A stretch of DNA of 64,000 nt from Streptomonospora mangrovi (GCF_027604915.1 NZ_JAJAQC010000012.1:97295-161294); one strand, 5' to 3'; positions 42,785-54,221 are shown, counted from the first letter of the stretch. Notes: generated from the letters alone by a model not told the origin. Numbers and translations are program-made.

Positions 42785-44050
42785 CTACAGCGCCAGCGCG
42801 TCGGCCAGCCGGTCGTCCAGGTCGCCCAGGCAGCGCGCCGGGGCGCCCCGGTAGCTCCGGCGCAGGCCGCGCACCCGCGAGACCAGCCGGTCCGACCCGT
42901 GGCGCAGGCCGACGTCCAGCGCCTCGCCGGCCAGCCGGAACGCCTCGTCGACGTCGCCGGCGGCGAGGTGGGCGCGCGCCATCTCCACCATCAGCACCCC
43001 GCGCTGCTTGGCGGCGGGCGCCGCCTGACCGAACGCCTCGGTGAAGGCGCGCCGGGCGTCGGCGGGCCGGTCCAGCCGCACCGCCGCCAGCGCCCGGTAG
43101 CCCGCCACCTTGGCCGCGTCGAAGGGGAACACCCACGGCCACGGCGGGTCGGCGTTGTCGCGGCGGGCCACCGCCGCCTCGGCCGCCGCGATCGCGCGGT
43201 CGGCGGCGCGCGGCTCGCCCAGCGCCGCGTGGGCCACCGCCCGCACGCACGCCAGCCACGCCGCGGCCGTGGGGTGGGCGCCGGCGCCCACCAGCCGCCC
43301 GGCCTCGCCCGCCAGCTCCAGCCCGGCCGCGGCGTCGCCGTTGTCGGTCTCGAAGAAGGCCAGGCTGCCCAGCATGTAGGCGCCCAGCAGCGGATGGCCG
43401 GCCAGGCGGGCGGCGCGCACCGCGGAGCGGTAGTGGGCGCGCGCGGTGCCGGTGTCGTCCATGTCGGCGTGCAGCCAGGCGGCGAACCCGGCGGCCTCGC
43501 CGGCCGCCGCGGCGATGTCGGCCGCGAAGGGCGTGCGCCGGGCCCGCGCCAGGGTGCGCGCGGTCAGCTCCACGTGGGCGCGGGCGCCCGCGGCCAGGTC
43601 GCGTGCGGGGCAGGAGGCGTCCAGCCGCCGCTGCCCCCCGGTGATGGCGCGCAGGGTCGGCGCGGTGTGGTCGCCGATGTCCCCCGGCGGCGGCGCCACC
43701 GGCACCGCCAGCGCGGCCGCCGTGATCACCCTGCCGAATTCCCGTCGCTTCGTCGGACCGGCCCCCCTCTCCGGCGCTGCGGTGTCCGCGAACCGGAGGA
43801 GGTGGATGGGGATCCCCAGCCGTCCGGCGAGGTCGCGGACCTGCTCGACGGTGAGCGACTGCTGCCGGTTGACCACCCGCGACACCCAGCTCTGGGAGTA
43901 GCCGACGGCCGCGGCGAGTTCCTGCTGCGACCACCCCTGGGCCGCGCGGACCCCCTCCAGGACCCCGGGGAGGTCGCAGGTGGCCAGTGCGGCCGCGATG
44001 TCGGGGCGCGCCCAGAATTCCCGCGGCAGAGCGCTGTCACGTCGAGGCAT
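42785..44050 (-). CDS. XRE-family regulator with C-terminal TPR-like sensor domain
   Basis: 421 aa. The helix-turn-helix lies at residues about 25-85: VLEGVRAAQGWSQQELAAAVGYSQSWVSRVVNRQQSLTVEQVRDLAGRLGIPI. From about 130 to the end it is all-helical and Ala-rich, with TPR-like repeats (ARAHYRSAVRAARLAGHPLLGAYMLGSLAFFETDNGDAA). This is the architecture of actinobacterial peptide- or metabolite-sensing XRE regulators. TAGCCT lies 6 nt before ATG 44050, so the mRNA is likely leaderless, and the 10-bp palindrome AGCCTAGGCT overlaps it. It is divergent from a small gene with a DevR-like box. Confidence 0.8.
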   Translation of the reverse strand: MPRRDSALPREFWARPDIAAALATCDLPGVLEGVRAAQGWSQQELAAAVGYSQSWVSRVVNRQQSLTVEQVRDLAGRLGIPIHLLRFADTAAPERGAGPTKRREFGRVITAAALAVPVAPPPGDIGDHTAPTLRAITGGQRRLDASCPARDLAAGARAHVELTARTLARARRTPFAADIAAAAGEAAGFAAWLHADMDDTGTARAHYRSAVRAARLAGHPLLGAYMLGSLAFFETDNGDAAAGLELAGEAGRLVGAGAHPTAAAWLACVRAVAHAALGEPRAADRAIAAAEAAVARRDNADPPWPWVFPFDAAKVAGYRALAAVRLDRPADARRAFTEAFGQAAPAAKQRGVLMVEMARAHLAAGDVDEAFRLAGEALDVGLRHGSDRLVSRVRGLRRSYRGAPARCLGDLDDRLADALAL

Positions 44051-44051
44051 G

Positions 44052-44061
44052 AGCCTAGGCT
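44052..44061. promoter_or_regulatory. palindrome over the XRE gene -10 box
   Basis: AGCCTAGGCT is a perfect 10-bp palindrome covering most of the minus-strand -10 (TAGCCT) 6 nt before ATG 44050; a possible self-repression site. Confidence 0.35.
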
Positions 44062-44161
44062 AGGGTGACGACCTGGTTTTGGTGGCTATGAGTGAGAGGA
44101 TTACTGCTATGCGTAATATGCATGGAAGGGTTCGCGAGGGCGGTCGGTGAGGCAGATTCAA

Positions 44162-44175
44162 GGGACTAAAGTCCC
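44162..44175. promoter_or_regulatory. DosR/DevR-like box
   Basis: GGGACTAAAGTCCC matches the whole 14-nt core of the DosR/DevR consensus GGGACTWWAGTCCC. The outer positions (TTS and SAA in mycobacteria) do not match. It lies 39 bp upstream of ATG 44215, consistent with activation of that gene under hypoxia or nitric oxide. Confidence 0.5.
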
Positions 44176-44214
44176 CCCGGTGCTGGGGATACCCCCGAAC
44201 AGTCAGGAGCGCCG

Positions 44215-44580
44215 ATGACCGTCGAGACCCCGCCGTCCGGCATCCCCGGCCTGGCCGCACACGGCCACCGACTTGACAACGCCCCGGTCGAGCTGCTGTG
44301 GGTCCGGGCGCTCAACGCCCTGCGCGCCGAACTGCGCTCGTGCGGGGTCGAGGCGCGCGTCGACGGCGTCATCGGCACCGTCGAGGCCGTGGCCCGCGAC
44401 GGCGCCCCCCGCGTCCAGCGGGCGGTCCTGCGCCCCCACCGGGGCCGCCTGTGGTGGTGGCTGCACTGGCACGGCGACCCCTCGGTGCCCCCGCCCTACC
44501 GCGCCCCGCTCGCTCCGGCGGCGCGCACGGCCGACGCCGCCCGCAGGATCGCCGGGGTCCTCGCCCGCACCGGCGCCTGA
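44215..44580 (+). CDS. hypothetical protein, 121 aa, behind a DevR-like box
   Basis: MTVETPPSGIPGLAAHGHRLDNAPVELLWVRALNALRAELRSCGVEARVDG... CAGGAG lies about 8 nt before the ATG. The protein is one small mixed alpha/beta domain with a Trp-rich strand (RGRLWWWLHWHGDPS) and an Ala/Arg-rich C-terminal helix. There is no signal peptide or membrane segment. I do not recognise the family; similar short proteins often sit divergent to XRE regulators in actinobacteria. The DosR/DevR-type palindrome in its promoter suggests hypoxia or NO control. Confidence 0.6.
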   Translation: MTVETPPSGIPGLAAHGHRLDNAPVELLWVRALNALRAELRSCGVEARVDGVIGTVEAVARDGAPRVQRAVLRPHRGRLWWWLHWHGDPSVPPPYRAPLAPAARTADAARRIAGVLARTGA

Positions 44581-44704
44581 GGCCCGTCCCGCCCGGCCCG
44601 CGCCCGGGCGGGACAGCCGCGCCGGCCCGCCGCGGGCCGGCGACCGACCCCGCCCGCCCGCCGGCCTGCCGCGCACCCGCTCCCGGCCTGCTCCGCTTGC
44701 CGGC

Positions 44705-45487
44705 CTACTCCGCGCCGAACCGTTCGGCGGCCAGGCACGCCGCCCCCACGATCCCGGCGGTGTTGCGCAGTTCGGCCGGGATGATCGGCGCGTTGAGCTT
44801 GAGGTGGGGGAGGAACTCGTCGGAGACGCGGCTGACCCCGCCGCCCACCACGATCAGGTCCGGCGACAGCAGCTTCTCGATCACGTCGTAGTAGCGCTGG
44901 AGGCGCTCGCGCGCCCACACCTCGTAGGTCAGGCCGTCGCGGGCCTGGGCGCTGGCGGCGGCCCGGGTCTCGGCGTCGTACCCGTCGATCTCCAGGTGCC
45001 CGAACTCGGTGTTGGGCACCAGGCGGCCGTCCACCAGCAGCGCGGTGCCGATCCCGGTGCCCAGGGTCGTCATGAGCACCACCCCGCTGACCCCGCGCGC
45101 CGCGCCGTAGCGGTGCTCGCCCACCGCCGCGGCGTCGGCGTCGTTGAGCACGTAGACGCGCCGGCCGGTGGCCTCGGCCAGCAGCTTCTCGGCGTCGGTG
45201 CCGATCCAGGACCGGTCGACGTTGGCCGCGCTGCGCGCGACCCCGTGCTGGATGACGGCCGGGAAGGTCACCCCCAGCGGCACCGAGGGGTCGACGTGCT
45301 CGGGGAAGGCCGCCGCGATCTCGGCCACGACCTCGGCCACGGCCGCCGGCGTGGAGGGCTGGGGCGTGGCCCGCTTGACGCGGTCCACCACGAACGTGCC
45401 GGTGGCCAGGTCCACCGGTGCGCCCTTGACCCCGCTGCCTCCGATGTCGATCCCCAGACCGACCTGCGGTTTCGTGACCGCCATCAT
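44705..45487 (-). CDS. ppgK: polyphosphate glucokinase (ROK family)
   Basis: About 260 aa. Three consecutive ATG codons (45490, 45487, 45484) follow GGAAGGA; the middle one has the best spacing. [16 protein letters not shown] is the phosphate-binding loop and [19 protein letters not shown] contains the catalytic Asp. [16 protein letters not shown] and FGHLEIDG complete the ROK core, and [17 protein letters not shown] is near the end. The motifs match actinobacterial enzymes that phosphorylate glucose with polyphosphate and usually also ATP. It is an isolated gene, divergent from trmI. Confidence 0.9.
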   Translation of the reverse strand: MMAVTKPQVGLGIDIGGSGVKGAPVDLATGTFVVDRVKRATPQPSTPAAVAEVVAEIAAAFPEHVDPSVPLGVTFPAVIQHGVARSAANVDRSWIGTDAEKLLAEATGRRVYVLNDADAAAVGEHRYGAARGVSGVVLMTTLGTGIGTALLVDGRLVPNTEFGHLEIDGYDAETRAAASAQARDGLTYEVWARERLQRYYDVIEKLLSPDLIVVGGGVSRVSDEFLPHLKLNAPIIPAELRNTAGIVGAACLAAERFGAE

Positions 45488-45686
45488 CATCCCGTCCTTC
45501 CGATCAAGTCCGCGGACCCGGCAGGCGTCCGCCGCCGCGCTCCCGCCGTCCCAATTGTGGCGTGCCCGCGCGGGCGAGCGCGCGTCCGCGCGCGGCCCCG
45601 CCGGGGGCGGCGGCGCGATTACGCCGAGCGGCGCGGGGGCCGCTACCCTGGGCGACTGCCCCGCCCGCACCTCCCACGACCTGTAG

Positions 45687-46661
<975 letters not shown>

Positions 46662-46831
46662 TCGCAACGTTACTTTCTCATTACGTCCAGCCCGCCTTTA
46701 CCAGTGTGACCTAGGCGTTCACAAGATCAAGAAGTGAGTGCTTCGACACTCGCCGAGTACTGGAGGTTAGGAATAGTCCATGGGTAGGTAGGGTTTCGAG
46801 TAGTCGTCCTTCTTATTGGGAGGTGGCGGAC
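46662..46831 (+). promoter_or_regulatory. comparatively AT-rich mpa/arc upstream region
   Basis: 170 bp markedly lower in GC than the surroundings. It contains the imperfect dyad GTGACCTAGGCGTTCAC and several TANNNT boxes, so it probably holds the proteasome ATPase promoter. I cannot assign one start. Confidence 0.4.
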
Positions 46832-48592
46832 GTGGCCGATCGCGACGACGAGCGTCAGACCGAGCGCGACCGTGAAGTCGCAGAACTCACCGCTCAGGTC
46901 TCCTACTTGGAGAAGGAGCTCAGCGTAGTCCGGCGCAAGCTCGCCGATTCCCCCCGCCATGTGCGGCTGCTTGAGGACCGGTTGCGCGAGGCGCAGGCCA
47001 ACCTCGCCGCCACCAATGGCAAGAACGAACGCCTCGCGGCCACCCTCAAGGAGGCCCGCGACCAGATCACCGCGCTTAAGGAGGAGGTCGACCGGCTCTC
47101 GCAGCCGCCGTCGGGCTTCGGCGTGTTCCTCGAGGCGCGCGACGACGACACCGTCGAGATCTTCACCAACGGGCGCAAGATGCGCGTCAACGTCAGCCCC
47201 TCGGTCGACGTCGACTCCCTGCGCGCCGGCCAGGAGGTCATGCTCAACGAGGCGTTCAACGTCGTCGAGGTGCAGTCCTACGAGACCATCGGCGAGGTCG
47301 TGCTGCTCAAGGAGTTCCTTGAGGACGGCGACCGCGCGCTGGTGATCTCCAACCACGACGAGGAGCGCATCGTGCGCCTCGCCGAGCCCCTGCGCGACCA
47401 GCCGGTGCGCCCCGGCGACTCCCTGCTGCTGGAGCCGCGCTCGGGCTACGTCTACGAGCGCATCCCCAAGTCGGAGGTCGAGGAGCTGATCCTCGAGGAG
47501 GTCCCCGACATCTCCTACACCGACATCGGCGGCCTGGGCGGCCAGATCGAAATGATCCGCGACGCCGTCGAGCTGCCCTACCTGCACAAGGACCTCTTCT
47601 ACGAGCACCGGCTGCGCCCGCCCAAGGGCGTGCTGCTCTACGGCCCGCCCGGTTGCGGCAAGACGCTCATCGCCAAGGCGGTGGCCAACTCGCTGGCCAA
47701 GCAGGTCGCCGAGAAGACCGGCCGCGACGTCGGCAAGAGCTTCTTCCTCAACATCAAGGGCCCCGAGCTGCTCAACAAGTACGTCGGCGAGACCGAGCGC
47801 CACATCCGGCTGGTGTTCCAGCGGGCGCGCGAGAAGGCCGGCGAGGGCACCCCGGTGATCGTGTTCTTCGACGAGATGGACTCCATCTTCCGCACCCGCG
47901 GCTCGGGGGTCTCCAGCGACGTCGAGAACACCATCGTGCCCCAGCTCCTCAGCGAGATCGACGGCGTGGAGGGGCTGGAGAACGTCATCGTGATCGGCGC
48001 CTCCAACCGCGAGGACATGATCGACCCCGCGATCCTGCGGCCCGGCCGGCTCGACGTCAAGATCAAGATCGAGCGCCCCGACGCCGAGGCCGCCCGCGAC
48101 ATCTTCTCCAAGTACATCACCCCCGACCTGCCGCTGCACGACGACGACCTCGCCGAGCACGGCGGCTCGGCCAAGGCCACCGTCGACGCCATGATCCAGC
48201 GGGTCGTGGAGCGCATGTACGCCGAGAGCGAGGAGAACCGCTTCCTGGAGGTCACCTACGCCAACGGTGACAAGGAGGTCCTGTACTTCAAGGACTTCAA
48301 CTCCGGCGCGATGATCCAGAACATCGTCGACCGGGCCAAGAAGATGGCCATCAAGGACTTCATCGACAACCAGTCCCGCGGCATCCGGGTCTCCCACCTG
48401 CTCCAGGCCTGCGTCGACGAGTTCAGCGAGAACGAGGACCTGCCCAACACCACCAACCCCGACGACTGGGCCCGCATCTCCGGCAAGAAGGGCGAGCGGA
48501 TCGTCTACATCCGCACCCTGGTCTCGGGCAAGAAGGGCGCCGACTCCGGCCGCTCCATCGACACCGTGGCCAACACCGGCCAGTACCTCTAG
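46832..48592 (+). CDS. mpa: proteasome-activating AAA ATPase (Mpa/ARC)
   Basis: 586 aa from GTG 46832, with GGGAGG 8 nt upstream (GTG 46823 adds three residues). An N-terminal coiled coil (residues about 5-85), which captures Pup, precedes two OB folds and the AAA domain. Walker A is GPPGCGKT near residue 271, Walker B is [11 protein letters not shown] near 350, and the arginine fingers lie in [17 protein letters not shown]. It ends TGQYL, the penultimate-Tyr motif that docks into the 20S core. It unfolds pupylated proteins and feeds them to PrcAB. It is called arc outside mycobacteria. A hairpin follows, so dop has its own promoter. Confidence 0.97.
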   Translation: MADRDDERQTERDREVAELTAQVSYLEKELSVVRRKLADSPRHVRLLEDRLREAQANLAATNGKNERLAATLKEARDQITALKEEVDRLSQPPSGFGVFLEARDDDTVEIFTNGRKMRVNVSPSVDVDSLRAGQEVMLNEAFNVVEVQSYETIGEVVLLKEFLEDGDRALVISNHDEERIVRLAEPLRDQPVRPGDSLLLEPRSGYVYERIPKSEVEELILEEVPDISYTDIGGLGGQIEMIRDAVELPYLHKDLFYEHRLRPPKGVLLYGPPGCGKTLIAKAVANSLAKQVAEKTGRDVGKSFFLNIKGPELLNKYVGETERHIRLVFQRAREKAGEGTPVIVFFDEMDSIFRTRGSGVSSDVENTIVPQLLSEIDGVEGLENVIVIGASNREDMIDPAILRPGRLDVKIKIERPDAEAARDIFSKYITPDLPLHDDDLAEHGGSAKATVDAMIQRVVERMYAESEENRFLEVTYANGDKEVLYFKDFNSGAMIQNIVDRAKKMAIKDFIDNQSRGIRVSHLLQACVDEFSENEDLPNTTNPDDWARISGKKGERIVYIRTLVSGKKGADSGRSIDTVANTGQYL

Positions 48593-48609
48593 CCGCCCGC
48601 GCCACGTCC

Positions 48610-48646
48610 ACGGCCGGTCCCCGCAGCCGATGCGGGGGCCGGCCGT
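48610..48646 (+). terminator. hairpin between mpa and dop
   Basis: ACGGCCGGTCCCCGC, 7-nt loop, GCGGGGGCCGGCCGT: a 15-bp stem with one G-T pair, 17 nt after the mpa stop. Confidence 0.55.
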
Positions 48647-48847
48647 CGGCGTCGCGCCCGCCCGGTCCGCGCCCCAAGCCGTCACCCCGCGTGTCGGGCC
48701 CGCGCGCGCCGGCGCACCCCGCCCAAACCGCGCGATCCCCGGTCAGCCGGGCTTTTGGGACCGCGGACGCGCCGGCGGCGACTCCGGAGGAGAGCGGCTG
48801 TTGGGCCACAATTCGCCATGGAGAGTTCAAGACCCCCCGTCGATGGA

Positions 48848-48853
48848 TAACCT
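48848..48853 (+). promoter_or_regulatory. -10 box of dop, leaderless
   Basis: TAACCT lies 6 nt before the dop ATG at 48860 and no Shine-Dalgarno is seen, so transcription probably starts at or next to the A of ATG. Confidence 0.45.
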
Positions 48854-48859
48854 TCCACC

Positions 48860-50380
48860 ATGAGTGTGCAGCGGATTATGGGCATCGAGACCGAGTACGG
48901 CATCTCCGTGCCCGGAAACCCCGGTGCCAACGCGATGGTGACCTCCACCCAGGTGGTCAACGCCTACCTGGCGGCCTCGGCCGCGCGGGCGCGCAAGGCC
49001 CGCTGGGACTTCGAGGAGGAGAACCCGCTGCGGGACGCCCGCGGATTCGACCTCGCCCGCGAGGTCGCCGATCCCACCCAGCTCACCGACGAAGACCTCG
49101 GACTCGCCAATGTCATCCTGACCAACGGCGCCCGCCTCTACGTCGACCACGCCCACCCCGAGTACTCCGCGCCCGAGGTCACCAACCCGCGCGACGCCGT
49201 GCTCTGGGACAAGGCCGGCGAACGCGTCATGGCCGACGCCGCCCGGCGCGCCGGCGCGGTGCCCGGGGTCGAGCCGATCCAGCTCTACAAGAACAACACC
49301 GACAACAAGGGCGCCTCCTACGGCTGCCACGAGAACTACCTGATGCGCCGCTCCACGCCGTTCGGCGACATCGTCCGCCACCTGATCCCGTTCTTCGTCT
49401 CCCGCCAGGTGGTGTGCGGCGCCGGCCGGGTCGGGATCGGCGCCGACGGCCGCGACACCGGCTTCCAGATCAGCCAGCGCGCGGACTTCTTCGAGGTCGA
49501 GGTCGGCCTGGAGACCACCCTGAAGCGGCCCATCATCAACACCCGCGACGAGCCGCACGCCGACCCCGACAAGTACCGGCGCCTGCACGTGATCATCGGC
49601 GACGCCAACATGAGCGAGATCTCCACCTACCTCAAGCTGGGCACCACCTCGCTGGTGCTCGCCATGATCGAGGACGGCTTCATCAGCGTCGACCTCTCCC
49701 TGGAGACCCCGGTCGCCGACCTGCGCGCGTTCTCCCACGACCCCGGCCTCACCCACACCGCGCGGCTGCGCGACGGCCGCCGGATGACCGCCGTGGAGAT
49801 CCAGCGCGAATACCTGGAGCAGGCCCGCAAGTACGTCCAGGACCGCTTCGGCGCCGACGTCGACCCCCAGACCGCCGACATCCTCGACCGCTGGGAGTCG
49901 GTGCTGGACCGCCTCACCGAGGACCCCATGAGACTGGCCGAGGAACTGGACTGGGTGGCCAAGCTCAAGCTGCTGGAGAGCTACCGCACCCGCGACGGCC
50001 TCGACTGGGGCCACCACCGCCTGCAACTGGTCGACCTCCAGTACTCCGACGTCCGCCCCGACAAGGGCCTCTACAACCGCCTGGTGGCCCGCGGCCGGAT
50101 GAAGCGGCTGCTGGACGAGGCCGACGTCGAGCGCTCCATCACCGAGCCGCCCGAGGACACCCGCGCCTACTTCCGCGGCCGCTGCCTGGCCAAGTACGCC
50201 GACTCCGTGGCCGCCGCCTCGTGGGACTCCGTCATCTTCGACCTGCCCGGCTACGACTCCCTCCAGCGCGTGCCCACCCTGGAGCCGCTGCGGGGCACCC
50301 GCGAGCACGTCGGAGCGCTCCTGGACCGCTCTCCCACCGCCGCCGACCTGGTGTCGGTGCTCACCGGGGACCGCCGCTGA
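48860..50380 (+). CDS. dop: Pup deamidase/depupylase
   Basis: 506 aa. It deamidates the C-terminal Gln of Pup to Glu and also removes Pup from proteins. It has the carboxylate-amine ligase fold: the ATP/Mg site GIETEYG near residue 8, the catalytic Asp in [19 protein letters not shown] near 93, [50 protein letters not shown] (pieces) and the C-terminal [13 protein letters not shown]. It is longer than PafA owing to the Dop loop after residue 40 ([21 protein letters not shown]). Here Pup ends in Gln, so Dop action is obligatory before ligation. Confidence 0.96.
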   Translation: MSVQRIMGIETEYGISVPGNPGANAMVTSTQVVNAYLAASAARARKARWDFEEENPLRDARGFDLAREVADPTQLTDEDLGLANVILTNGARLYVDHAHPEYSAPEVTNPRDAVLWDKAGERVMADAARRAGAVPGVEPIQLYKNNTDNKGASYGCHENYLMRRSTPFGDIVRHLIPFFVSRQVVCGAGRVGIGADGRDTGFQISQRADFFEVEVGLETTLKRPIINTRDEPHADPDKYRRLHVIIGDANMSEISTYLKLGTTSLVLAMIEDGFISVDLSLETPVADLRAFSHDPGLTHTARLRDGRRMTAVEIQREYLEQARKYVQDRFGADVDPQTADILDRWESVLDRLTEDPMRLAEELDWVAKLKLLESYRTRDGLDWGHHRLQLVDLQYSDVRPDKGLYNRLVARGRMKRLLDEADVERSITEPPEDTRAYFRGRCLAKYADSVAAASWDSVIFDLPGYDSLQRVPTLEPLRGTREHVGALLDRSPTAADLVSVLTGDRR

Positions 50381-50565
50381 GGCCGTCCGCCGCGCCGCCG
50401 CCGGCCCGCCGGGGAATCCGCCCCGGCGCCGGGGCGTTCGTTCGTGTGTACGGGCTCACAGCCCGTGCCACCGGTAACGTGCACACAACGGGCGCCGCGA
50501 TCAAGGTTGAGGCGCCTGTGCGCGGGCCAAGATAAGGGCGTAGGCCCATCGAGGAGGTTGCATCC

Positions 50566-50769
50566 ATGGCGACGAAGGACACCGGCGGCCAGAAGCACGG
50601 CACCCGACGCGACGAAGAGGTCGAAGAGGTCGAGGCCGGCACCGAGGCCCAGGAGCGCAACGAGAAGCTCAGCGAGGACGTCGACGACATCCTGGACGAG
50701 ATCGACGAGGTCCTGGAGAGCAACAGCGAGGACTTCGTGCGTCAGTTCGTGCAGAAGGGCGGTCAGTGA
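50566..50769 (+). CDS. pup: prokaryotic ubiquitin-like protein Pup
   Basis: 67 aa, strongly acidic, mostly disordered, with the Mpa-binding helix region (ERNEKLSEDVDDILDEIDEVLE) and the C-terminal FVQKGGQ. The final Gln67 must be deamidated by Dop before PafA links it to substrate Lys. ATG 50566 follows GAGGAGG. It lies 185 bp after dop; the gap to prcB (266 bp) is large compared with many actinobacteria and contains poly-C runs and a possible internal promoter. Confidence 0.97.
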   Translation: MATKDTGGQKHGTRRDEEVEEVEAGTEAQERNEKLSEDVDDILDEIDEVLESNSEDFVRQFVQKGGQ

Positions 50770-50823
50770 CCGCCGAGCCGGGACGCTCCTCCCGGAAAAC
50801 GCGGCCGGCGGCGGGGGCAGCGG

Positions 50824-50847
50824 CCCCCCCCCCCGGCCCCCCCCCCC
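50824..50847. repeat. two 11-nt poly-C runs between pup and prcB
   Basis: C runs at 50824-50834 and 50837-50847 are separated by GG, a second homopolymer spot in the window. It is noncoding as far as I can see. Confidence 0.75.
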
Positions 50848-50948
50848 GACACCGGGGCCGGCCCCGCCGCGTGAGCCCGCCGCACCCCCGCCGGGTTCGC
50901 TCTCAGCGGATACCGGTCGGCGCGTGCGCCAAGTGGGGCCTGGGTCAA

Positions 50949-50954
50949 TAGGGT
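50949..50954 (+). promoter_or_regulatory. possible internal -10 before prcB
   Basis: TAGGGT in TCAATAGGGTCTTCTG, about 82 nt upstream of prcB; it would allow core proteasome expression apart from pup. The -35 is not clear. Confidence 0.3.
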
Positions 50955-51035
50955 CTTCTGTACCTGCCAACCGAACAACCTCGCGCGCCCCGTCCGCCCC
51001 CCCAGCCGGACGGGCCGCCTGCCGAAGGGAGTCGC

Positions 51036-51884
51036 GTGTCCGAAGCGTTCGACGGCGGAGCACACCTGCCCGCCGCGTTCATGAATCCGGGAACCTCCTC
51101 GTTCTCCGAGTTCCTCGGCATGGTCGCCCCCGACCTCCTGCCGGGCAACCGGGAGCTTCCGCAGGGCGTCTCCTCCACCCGCCTCACCCCCGAGGCCACC
51201 ACCATCGTCGCGCTGACGTTCCCGGGCGGCGTGGTGCTGGCCGGTGACCGCCGGGCCACCTCGGGCAACGTCATCGCCAACCGCGACATGGACAAGCTCT
51301 ACCGCACCGACGAGTTCTCGGCGATCGCCATCGCCGGGGCCGCCGGCATCGGCATCGAGCTGGCCAAGCTGTTCCAGGTCGAGCTGGAGCACTACGAGAA
51401 GATGGAGGGCCGCTCGCTGTCGCTGGAGGGCAAGGCCAACCGCCTGGCCACCATGATCCGCGGCAACCTCCCCATGGCCCTCCAGGGCTTCGTCGTGGTG
51501 CCCCTGCTGGTGGGCTACGACGAAGCGCGCCGCGAGGGCCGCATCTTCAGCTACGACCCCGTGGGCGGCCGCTACGAGGAGCACAACTTCCACTCCATCG
51601 GCTCGGGCTCGGTCTACGCGCGCGGCGCGCTGAAGAAGCTGTTCGCCGACGACCTCTCCGAGGAGGACGCCGCCACCGTCGCCATCCAGGCCCTCTACGA
51701 CGCCGCCGACGACGACTCCGCCACGGGCGGCCCCGACCTGCACCGCAGGATCTTCCCGCTGGTCGACGTGATCACCGCCGACGGCCACCGGCGCCTGCCC
51801 GCCGAGGACGTCGCCCGCCTGGCCACCCAGGTGGTCGAGGACCGCGCCGACCGCCCCGACGGACCCCGCGCCCCGGTGCGCTGA
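51036..51884 (+). CDS. prcB: 20S proteasome beta subunit
   Basis: 282 aa from GTG 51036 with AAGGGAG upstream. A propeptide of 54 residues ends TRLTPEA; autocleavage exposes Thr55 of [23 protein letters not shown], the N-terminal nucleophile, with the catalytic Lys later in the strand ([10 protein letters not shown]). [14 protein letters not shown] completes the active site. It forms the inner rings of the core particle that degrades pupylated proteins. It is followed after 38 bp by prcA. Confidence 0.97.
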   Translation: MSEAFDGGAHLPAAFMNPGTSSFSEFLGMVAPDLLPGNRELPQGVSSTRLTPEATTIVALTFPGGVVLAGDRRATSGNVIANRDMDKLYRTDEFSAIAIAGAAGIGIELAKLFQVELEHYEKMEGRSLSLEGKANRLATMIRGNLPMALQGFVVVPLLVGYDEARREGRIFSYDPVGGRYEEHNFHSIGSGSVYARGALKKLFADDLSEEDAATVAIQALYDAADDDSATGGPDLHRRIFPLVDVITADGHRRLPAEDVARLATQVVEDRADRPDGPRAPVR

Positions 51885-51922
51885 GGTCCCGCCCCCACGA
51901 CTTAGCAAAGGAACGATCCGCG

Positions 51923-52690
51923 GTGTCGATGCCGTTCTACGTTTCGCCCGAGCAGAGCATGAAGGACAAGGCCGACTACGCGCGAAAGGGCATCGCGCGC
52001 GGCCGCAGCGCCGTCGTCTTGCAGTACGACGGCGGCATCCTGTTCGTGGCCGACAACATCTCCCGCACCCTGCACAAGATCAGCGAACTCTACGACCGCA
52101 TCGCCTTCGCGGCGGTGGGGCGCTACAACGAGTTCGAGAACCTGCGGCAGATGGGCGTGCGTCTGGCCGACGTGCGCGGCTACGCCTACGACCGCAGCGA
52201 CGTCAGCGGGCGGGTGCTGGCCAACATCTACGCCCAGACCCTGGGCACCGTCTTCAGCGAGAGCAACAAGCCCTGGGAGGTGGAGATCGTGGTCGCCGAG
52301 GTCGGCGAGGACGCCGCCGCCGACCAGATCTACCGCATCACCTTCGACGGCTCCGTGGTGGACGAGCAGGGCTTTTTGGCCATGGGCGGCTCCGCCGAGC
52401 AGGTCACCACCGCCCTCAAGGAGCGGTTCAACAAGGACGCCGGCCTGGGCGAGGCGCTCAGCGCCGCCGTTCACGCCCTGCGCCACGAGAACGGCGAGCA
52501 GCGCGACATCGAGGCCGCCGGGCTGGAGGTCGCGGTGCTGGAGCGCGCCCGCCGCGAGCACCGCAAGTTCCGGCGCATCCAGGGCGAGCGGCTCAGCGCC
52601 CTGCTCGCCGACCGCTCCGCCACCGCCACCACCGACACCGACACCACCGCCGGCGGCACCGGGTCCGCCGGCACCGAGGACGAGGGCTGA
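51923..52690 (+). CDS. prcA: 20S proteasome alpha subunit
   Basis: 255 aa from GTG 51923, with AAAGGAA 9 nt upstream. It begins [43 protein letters not shown], the N-terminal gating region and first helix typical of actinobacterial alpha subunits. No catalytic Thr is present, as expected. The C-terminus ([17 protein letters not shown]...) is a Thr/Gly-rich tail. It forms the outer rings onto which the Mpa C-terminal GQYL docks. Confidence 0.96.
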   Translation: MSMPFYVSPEQSMKDKADYARKGIARGRSAVVLQYDGGILFVADNISRTLHKISELYDRIAFAAVGRYNEFENLRQMGVRLADVRGYAYDRSDVSGRVLANIYAQTLGTVFSESNKPWEVEIVVAEVGEDAAADQIYRITFDGSVVDEQGFLAMGGSAEQVTTALKERFNKDAGLGEALSAAVHALRHENGEQRDIEAAGLEVAVLERARREHRKFRRIQGERLSALLADRSATATTDTDTTAGGTGSAGTEDEG

Positions 52691-52786
52691 CCGTGCCGCG
52701 CCGGGCGGGCGCGGGCGCCGGCGCACCTGCGCGCAGGGGCGCCGGGCCGGTGCCCGCCGGGGTTTCCGCGGCACGCGGGCGGCCCA

Positions 52787-52796
52787 TAAATAGGCT
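52787..52796 (+). promoter_or_regulatory. possible pafA promoter -10 region
   Basis: TAAATAGGCT, an AT-rich spot containing TAGGCT (52791-52796) about 66 nt before the pafA ATG. Confidence 0.35.
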
Positions 52797-52862
52797 GGGA
52801 GTCGTTGCAGCGCTCCGGCAACGGCCGGGAGCGGCGACCACGGACCGAAACGGGTGAGGCCA

Positions 52863-54221
52863 ATGGAACGTCGGATCTTTGGACTGGAGAACGAGTACGG
52901 CGTCACCTGCACCTTCCGGGGCCAGCGCCGGCTGTCGCCCGACGAGGTCGCCCGCTACCTGTTCCGCCGCGTGGTCTCCTGGGGCCGCAGCAGCAACGTG
53001 TTCCTGCGCAACGGCGCCCGCCTCTACCTCGACGTCGGCAGCCACCCCGAGTACGCCACCCCCGAGTGCGACTCCCTGGCCGACCTCGTGGCCCACGACA
53101 AGGCCGGCGAGCGCATCCTGGAGGGCCTCCAGGTCGACGCCGAGCAGCGCCTCCACGAAGAGGGCATCGCCGGCGAGATCTACCTGTTCAAGAACAACAC
53201 CGACTCCGCCGGCAACTCCTACGGCTGCCACGAGAACTACCTGGTGGGCCGGCACGGGGAGTTCGGCCGCCTGGCCGACATCCTCATCCCCTTCCTGGTC
53301 ACCCGCCAGATCATCTGCGGCGCCGGCAAGGTGCTCCAGACCCCGCGCGGCGCGCTGTACTGCGTCAGCCAGCGCGCCGAGCACATCTGGGAGGGCGTGT
53401 CCTCGGCCACCACCCGCTCCCGGCCCATCATCAACACCCGCGACGAGCCGCACGCCGACGCCGAGCGGTTCCGCCGCCTGCACGTCATCGTCGGCGACTC
53501 CAACATGAGCGAGGTCACCACCCTGCTCAAGCTCGCCTCCACCGACCTCGTGCTGCGCATGGTCGAGACCGGTGTGGTGATGCGCGACTTCACCCTGGAG
53601 AACCCCATCCGGGCCATCCGCGAGGTCAGCCACGACATGACCGGGCGGCGCAAGGTCCGCCTGGCCAACGGCCGCGAGGCCAGCGCCCTGGAGATCCAGC
53701 GCGAGTACCTGGAGAAGGTGCAGACCTTCGTCGACCGCAACGGCACCGACGCCACCGGCAAGCGGGTGCTGGAGCTGTGGGCGCGCACCCTGGAGGCCGT
53801 CGAGACCCAGAACCTCGACCTGGTGGCCCGCGAGATCGACTGGGTGGCCAAGTACAAGCTGCTGGAGCGCTACCGCGCCAAGCACAACCTGCCGCTGTCC
53901 TCGCCGCGCGTGGCCCAGCTCGACCTCACCTACCACGACATCTTCCGCGACCGCGGGCTGTTCTACCTGCTCCAGCGCCGAGGCCAGATGGACCGGGTCG
54001 TCAACGACCTCCAGATCTTCGAGGCCAAATCGGTGCCGCCGCAGACCACCCGGGCGCGGCTGCGCGGGGAGTTCATCCGCAAGGCCCAGGAGAAGCGCCG
54101 CGACTTCACCGTCGACTGGGTGCACCTCAAGCTCAACGACCAGGCGCAGCGCACCGTGCTGTGCAAGGACCCGTTCAAGGCGGTCGACGAGCGCGTCGAG
54201 AAGCTCATCGCCGGGATGTGA
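52863..54221 (+). CDS. pafA: Pup--protein ligase PafA
   Basis: 452 aa from ATG 52863 ([18 protein letters not shown]). It joins the C-terminal Glu of Pup to substrate lysines with ATP. The metal-binding Glu is in GLENEYG and the catalytic Asp in [19 protein letters not shown] near residue 60. [19 protein letters not shown] and [16 protein letters not shown] follow, and the small C-terminal domain ends [10 protein letters not shown]. It is homologous to Dop but lacks the Dop loop. It follows prcA by 172 bp, with a probable separate promoter. Confidence 0.96.
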   Translation: MERRIFGLENEYGVTCTFRGQRRLSPDEVARYLFRRVVSWGRSSNVFLRNGARLYLDVGSHPEYATPECDSLADLVAHDKAGERILEGLQVDAEQRLHEEGIAGEIYLFKNNTDSAGNSYGCHENYLVGRHGEFGRLADILIPFLVTRQIICGAGKVLQTPRGALYCVSQRAEHIWEGVSSATTRSRPIINTRDEPHADAERFRRLHVIVGDSNMSEVTTLLKLASTDLVLRMVETGVVMRDFTLENPIRAIREVSHDMTGRRKVRLANGREASALEIQREYLEKVQTFVDRNGTDATGKRVLELWARTLEAVETQNLDLVAREIDWVAKYKLLERYRAKHNLPLSSPRVAQLDLTYHDIFRDRGLFYLLQRRGQMDRVVNDLQIFEAKSVPPQTTRARLRGEFIRKAQEKRRDFTVDWVHLKLNDQAQRTVLCKDPFKAVDERVEKLIAGM

